64,000 nucleotides of DNA, taken from assembly GCA_013178225.1 (NCBI GenBank), contig JABLXE010000002.1, positions 62,001-126,000 on the forward strand. The letters run 5' to 3'. A model generated the notes under the pieces. The model was not told the DNA's origin. It did not search any database and saw only the letters and a list, made by a program, of their open reading frames with translations. Every line of letters begins with the position of its first letter. The first letter of the stretch is position 1. Source of the DNA: Methanotrichaceae archaeon. Lineage in GTDB: Archaea; Halobacteriota; Methanosarcinia; Methanotrichales; Methanotrichaceae. The position numbers and the translations under genes were made by a program. This document shows, in pieces, positions 61,266 to 64,000 of this stretch.

Positions 61266-62474
61266 TCAAGTGGATTCGTTCTGGAGCAAGAGGTGGTTGA
61301 GCTTGTCCCTCTTGGTCTCCAGATACCGGCGGTTAACGCTGTTCGGCGGTATCTCCAGCGGCACCCGCTCCACGATCTGCAGCCCGTAACCCTCCAGGCC
61401 GATGATCTTGCGGGGGTTGTTGGTGAGCAGCCGGATCCTGGCCAGGCCCAGGTCGGCCAGGATCTGGGCCCCGATTCCGTAGTCCCGGAGGTCGGCCGGA
61501 TAGCCCAGCTTCCGGTTGGCCTCTACGGTGTCCGAGCCGTTTTCCTGCAGCTTGTAGGCCCGGAGCTTATTGGCGAGACCGATGCCCCGGCCTTCCTGCC
61601 GCATGTATAGCAGAACACCGTTGCCGTTCTGGCTGATCATCTTTAAAGCCCGGGAGAGCTGCTCTCCGCAGTCACAGCGTCTGGAGCGGAATACGTCTCC
61701 GGTCAGGCACTCGGAATGCACCCTCACCAGCGCGTCCTCTGCAGTCGGGTCGCCTGCCACCAGGGCCACGTGACACTGGCCGTCCAGAATCGATTCATAT
61801 CCTACAGCCCGGAAATCGCCGTATTCGGTAGGCATGGACACGTCGGAGATCTTGCGAATGAGTTTTTCCAGCTTCAGCCGGTGCCTTATGAGATCTTCTA
61901 TGGTCACCATCTTGAGGCCATGTTCAGCAGCGAACTTCTCGAGCTGCGGCAGCCGGGCCATGGTGCCGTCTTCGTCCATGACCTCACAGATCACTCCTGC
62001 CGGGTAAAGTCCGGCCAGCCGGCACAGGTCCACGCAGGCTTCGGTATGGCCGGTTCTCCTCAAGACGCCCCCCCTTTTGGCTCGCAGGGGAAATAGATGG
62101 CCCGGAGTCATCAAATCATGCCGCGTTGTCTCAGGTTCGATCAGGGCTTTGACGGTTGCCGCACGGTCAAAGGCCGATATCCCGGTCGTGGTATTTCTCC
62201 GGGCATCCACAGATACGGTAAAAGCCGTGCCCATCGATTCGGTATTGTTGGTGGTCATCAGCGGCAGATCCAGTTCATCGAGCCGGTCTGCAGTCATGGG
62301 CATGCAGATCAGACCGCGGCCGTATTTCGCCAGGAAGTTTATGGACTCCGGCGTGACGTTTTCCGCGGCCATCATAAGATCGCCTTCGTTCTCGCGGTTC
62401 TCGTCGTCAAGTATTATAATGAACCGGCCCTTCCGGACGTCTTCAATGGCCTCCTCTAAGCTGCAAAACGGCAT
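61266..62474 (-). CDS. ribBA: Fused RibB (DHBP synthase) / RibA (GTP cyclohydrolase II)
   Basis: About 402 residues. The N-terminal domain (1-200) is DHBP synthase: [61 protein letters not shown]. The C-terminal domain is GTP cyclohydrolase II with zinc Cys in [18 protein letters not shown] and [20 protein letters not shown]. Two early steps of riboflavin synthesis. This fused bacterial form is unusual for archaea, which generally use ArfA. ATG 62474 fits a leaderless mRNA (minus-strand TATA CCTATATCTTTATC about 32 bases upstream). Confidence 0.95.
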   Translation of the reverse strand: MPFCSLEEAIEDVRKGRFIIILDDENRENEGDLMMAAENVTPESINFLAKYGRGLICMPMTADRLDELDLPLMTTNNTESMGTAFTVSVDARRNTTTGISAFDRAATVKALIEPETTRHDLMTPGHLFPLRAKRGGVLRRTGHTEACVDLCRLAGLYPAGVICEVMDEDGTMARLPQLEKFAAEHGLKMVTIEDLIRHRLKLEKLIRKISDVSMPTEYGDFRAVGYESILDGQCHVALVAGDPTAEDALVRVHSECLTGDVFRSRRCDCGEQLSRALKMISQNGNGVLLYMRQEGRGIGLANKLRAYKLQENGSDTVEANRKLGYPADLRDYGIGAQILADLGLARIRLLTNNPRKIIGLEGYGLQIVERVPLEIPPNSVNRRYLETKRDKLNHLLLQNEST

Positions 62475-62499
62475 GAACGATTTTATCGGCCTGTTTGCA

Positions 62500-62513
62500 G
62501 ATAAAGATATAGG
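62500..62513 (-). promoter_or_regulatory. TATA box of ribBA
   Basis: Minus-strand CCTATATCTTTATC centred about 32 bases before the ribBA ATG. The first bases overlap the tail of the upstream radical SAM gene's region. Confidence 0.4.
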
Positions 62514-62514
62514 T

Positions 62515-63546
62515 CTAGCGCCATACTCCAGCAATCCGCGAACCGCATTTGGGGCATAGGCCGTCGGACACCGAATTTCTCATGACCCTGAATCCCAGGC
62601 GCTCAATCAGGATCTCTCCACAGGACGGACACCTGGTGTTCTCATCCTCTCCGGGGATGTTTCCGGCATAGATATACTTCAAACCTGCCTGACGGCCGAT
62701 TTCCACCCCTTTTCTCAGTTGCCCGGCACTTGTTGGGGGCGCGTCTCTGAGCTTGTAGGTAGGATAAAAAGCCGTCACATGCCAGGGTATGTTCGGGCTC
62801 ACCTCTGCCAGGAAGGCAGCAATTTCTCGGAGAATCTCTTCAGAGTCATTGTAGCCGGGAATAATCAGGGTTGTGACCTCCACCCAAACCCCGCGATCCC
62901 AGAAGAACTTGATGTTTTGCTTTACAGGTTCGAGCTTTGCTCCGCAGACTTTGCGGTAGAATTGGTCATCGCCTTTGAGGTCGATATTTATGGCATCAAG
63001 GACCGGAATTATCGATTCTGCGGCTTCCTGGCCCATGTATCCATTGCTTACGAAGACGTTCTTGAGTCCGTCCTCTTTCGCCAGAGCAGCTACGTCATGG
63101 GCGTATTCGAAGAAGATGGTGGGTTCGGTATAGGTGTAGGAGATGGACTGGCAGCGGTCTGCGATGGCCTCGGCTACCACCTCTTTGGGAGGGACGAAGC
63201 CTCCTGGAACCTGTCCCGTTTCTCTGGGAAGCTGCGAAATGTCGGCATTCTGGCAGTGAAGGCAGCGGAAGTTGCAGCCGGCGGTGGCGATAGAATAGGA
63301 GAGGCTTCCCGGCAGAAAGTGAAATAGCGGTTTCTTCTCGATCGGGTCTACGTTGGCTGCGATCAAATTTCCATACACCAATGTCATCAGGGTTCCGTCT
63401 CGGCTTTCCCTCACACCGCACAACCCTCGTTTGCCGGGTCTGATGCGGCACATCTGATTGCACAGCGTACACTGTACGTCGCCATCGAGCTTATGCCAGA
63501 ACTGGGCCTCACGAATGCTCTGGTTTGGGATAATATCACTCTCCAT
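62515..63546 (-). CDS. amrS: AmrS-type radical SAM protein (AmmeMemoRadiSam)
   Basis: About 343 residues. The radical SAM cluster motif is [18 protein letters not shown] (Cys with CX3CX2C spacing). An N-terminal Cys-rich segment ([20 protein letters not shown]) and a C-terminal zinc-binding part ([15 protein letters not shown]) frame it. This matches the AmmeMemoRadiSam radical SAM group, whose substrate is unknown; the partner Amm and Memo genes are not in this window. ATG 63546 lies about 29 bases after a TATA box. Confidence 0.88.
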   Translation of the reverse strand: MESDIIPNQSIREAQFWHKLDGDVQCTLCNQMCRIRPGKRGLCGVRESRDGTLMTLVYGNLIAANVDPIEKKPLFHFLPGSLSYSIATAGCNFRCLHCQNADISQLPRETGQVPGGFVPPKEVVAEAIADRCQSISYTYTEPTIFFEYAHDVAALAKEDGLKNVFVSNGYMGQEAAESIIPVLDAINIDLKGDDQFYRKVCGAKLEPVKQNIKFFWDRGVWVEVTTLIIPGYNDSEEILREIAAFLAEVSPNIPWHVTAFYPTYKLRDAPPTSAGQLRKGVEIGRQAGLKYIYAGNIPGEDENTRCPSCGEILIERLGFRVMRNSVSDGLCPKCGSRIAGVWR

Positions 63547-63564
63547 CCTAATATTATTATGCAA

Positions 63565-63690
63565 TTATGACTTATAACGCTTTTTAGTCCTGCGTTATGT
63601 GCCGGCAATATCGCCGCAATCGAATAAGACATCATTAAAAATATAAATATTATTATTAAATATAAAAATTTTGGGGGTGCAATATCCGAC
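63565..63690. promoter_or_regulatory. AT-rich intergenic region: amrS promoter, fasciclin terminator
   Basis: Holds the minus-strand TATA box GCGTTATAAG (63571-63580), centred 29 bases before the amrS ATG, and long A/T runs after the fasciclin gene (TTTTTATATTTAATAATAATATTTATATTTTT region) that probably end its transcript. No gene is seen. Confidence 0.45.
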
Positions 63691-64000
63691 CTAGCTTCTT
63701 CTGCCAAAGGTCATATATGCCACGGCCATTATGCCTGCCAGGGCCAGGACAATTTCGAATCCTGGAGCAGGTGTAGCGGCTTGCTGTGGGGGAACGGTCT
63801 CCTCTGCATGCCCTTCAGCTGGCTTCTCGATGCTGGCTTTGACCTCTTCTGCACCTGTCTTTAGGTCTTCCATGACGCTCTGCACTTCAGACATTGCCGG
63901 GGGCATCAGAACGGTATCGATTGCATGGATGACACCGTTACTGGCCATAACATCAGGCTGGATGACCTTCGCGCCGTCTATCATTACGCTTCCGTCGGTG
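63691..64000 (-). CDS. Fasciclin (FAS1) surface protein, 3' end (5' truncated by window)
   Basis: The last ~100 residues of a FAS1-domain adhesion protein: IDGAKVIQPDVMASNGVIHA is the conserved second FAS1 box, with IDTVLMPPAM. A charged stalk (EEVKASIEKPAEGHAEETVP) leads to the C-terminal TPAPGFEIVLALAGIMAVAY and FGRRS. This is PGF motif, hydrophobic helix and basic tail: a PGF-CTERM-type sorting signal recognised by archaeosortase. The start is beyond the window. Confidence 0.85.
   Translation of the reverse strand, partial: TDGSVMIDGAKVIQPDVMASNGVIHAIDTVLMPPAMSEVQSVMEDLKTGAEEVKASIEKPAEGHAEETVPPQQAATPAPGFEIVLALAGIMAVAYMTFGRRS

Overview
The window is a single-copy chromosomal segment from a methanogenic euryarchaeon, most likely class Methanosarcinia and probably close to Methanothrix (Methanosaeta). 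The archaeal assignment rests on a transcription factor E, an archaeal Trm1, Tsr3/DUF367, DUF373, DUF2551 and DUF3467 proteins, a geranylgeranyl reductase, F420H2:NADP oxidoreductase, fused Fae-Hps, a presenilin-type peptidase, and archaeal promoters (TATA elements of the TTTATATA type, several placed for leaderless mRNAs). The genus-level guess is inference. No IS element, prophage, CRISPR array or replication origin was recognised. Starts are ATG, GTG and TTG, usually with GGAGGTGA-like ribosome binding sites.

Layout. 0.2-5 kb: tRNA-Val and tRNA-Phe, then carAB on the minus strand. 5-13 kb: DUF3467 and TPR proteins, a lone RAM domain, an MFS transporter, a bacterial-type mutS-mutL pair and an AIR-synthase-like protein. 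13-18.8 kb: regulators (COG4738-like HTH, TFE, DUF2551 plus a winged helix), a second TPR protein, a GH5 glycosidase and a THEP1/Toprim/DUF167 operon. 19-31 kb: purH with a short N-terminal domain, a right-handed beta-helix surface protein, divergent nadX/nadC, an S-layer-type membrane protein next to a tubulin/FtsZ-like GTPase, a GXGXG beta-helix protein with DUF373, an exported SCP2-like protein, thiC and geranylgeranyl reductase. 31-36.7 kb: three ammonium transporter plus PII pairs. 36.7-42.7 kb: an alkaline-phosphatase-like membrane protein, fae-hps, an extracytoplasmic thioredoxin-CcdA fusion and two secreted proteins. 42.8-48.2 kb: three paralogous exported rhodanese-like proteins followed by an exported subtilisin. 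48-64 kb: class II aldolase, site-2 protease with CBS domains, TraB-family protein, fno, DUF3147, trm1, a GNAT acetyltransferase convergent with an AcuC-type deacetylase, zinc ribbon, presenilin homologue, CYTH protein, valS, tsr3, hsp20, fused ribBA, an AmrS-type radical SAM enzyme and the 3' end of a fasciclin surface protein.

Working together. carAB, purH, nadX/nadC, thiC and ribBA are biosynthetic; the three Amt/GlnK pairs bring in nitrogen and sense its supply. fae-hps supplies pentose phosphates and fixes formaldehyde to tetrahydromethanopterin. The GNAT/deacetylase pair resembles the AcuA/AcuC switch for acetyl-CoA synthetase, which would suit an acetate-using methanogen. The most unusual region is the cell-surface cluster at about 39-48 kb: a reductant exporter (Trx-CcdA), three cysteine-motif rhodanese-like proteins in which the expected catalytic cysteine is replaced, and a subtilisin. 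This may be an undescribed extracytoplasmic thiol or sulfur system, but its function is not established by the sequence.
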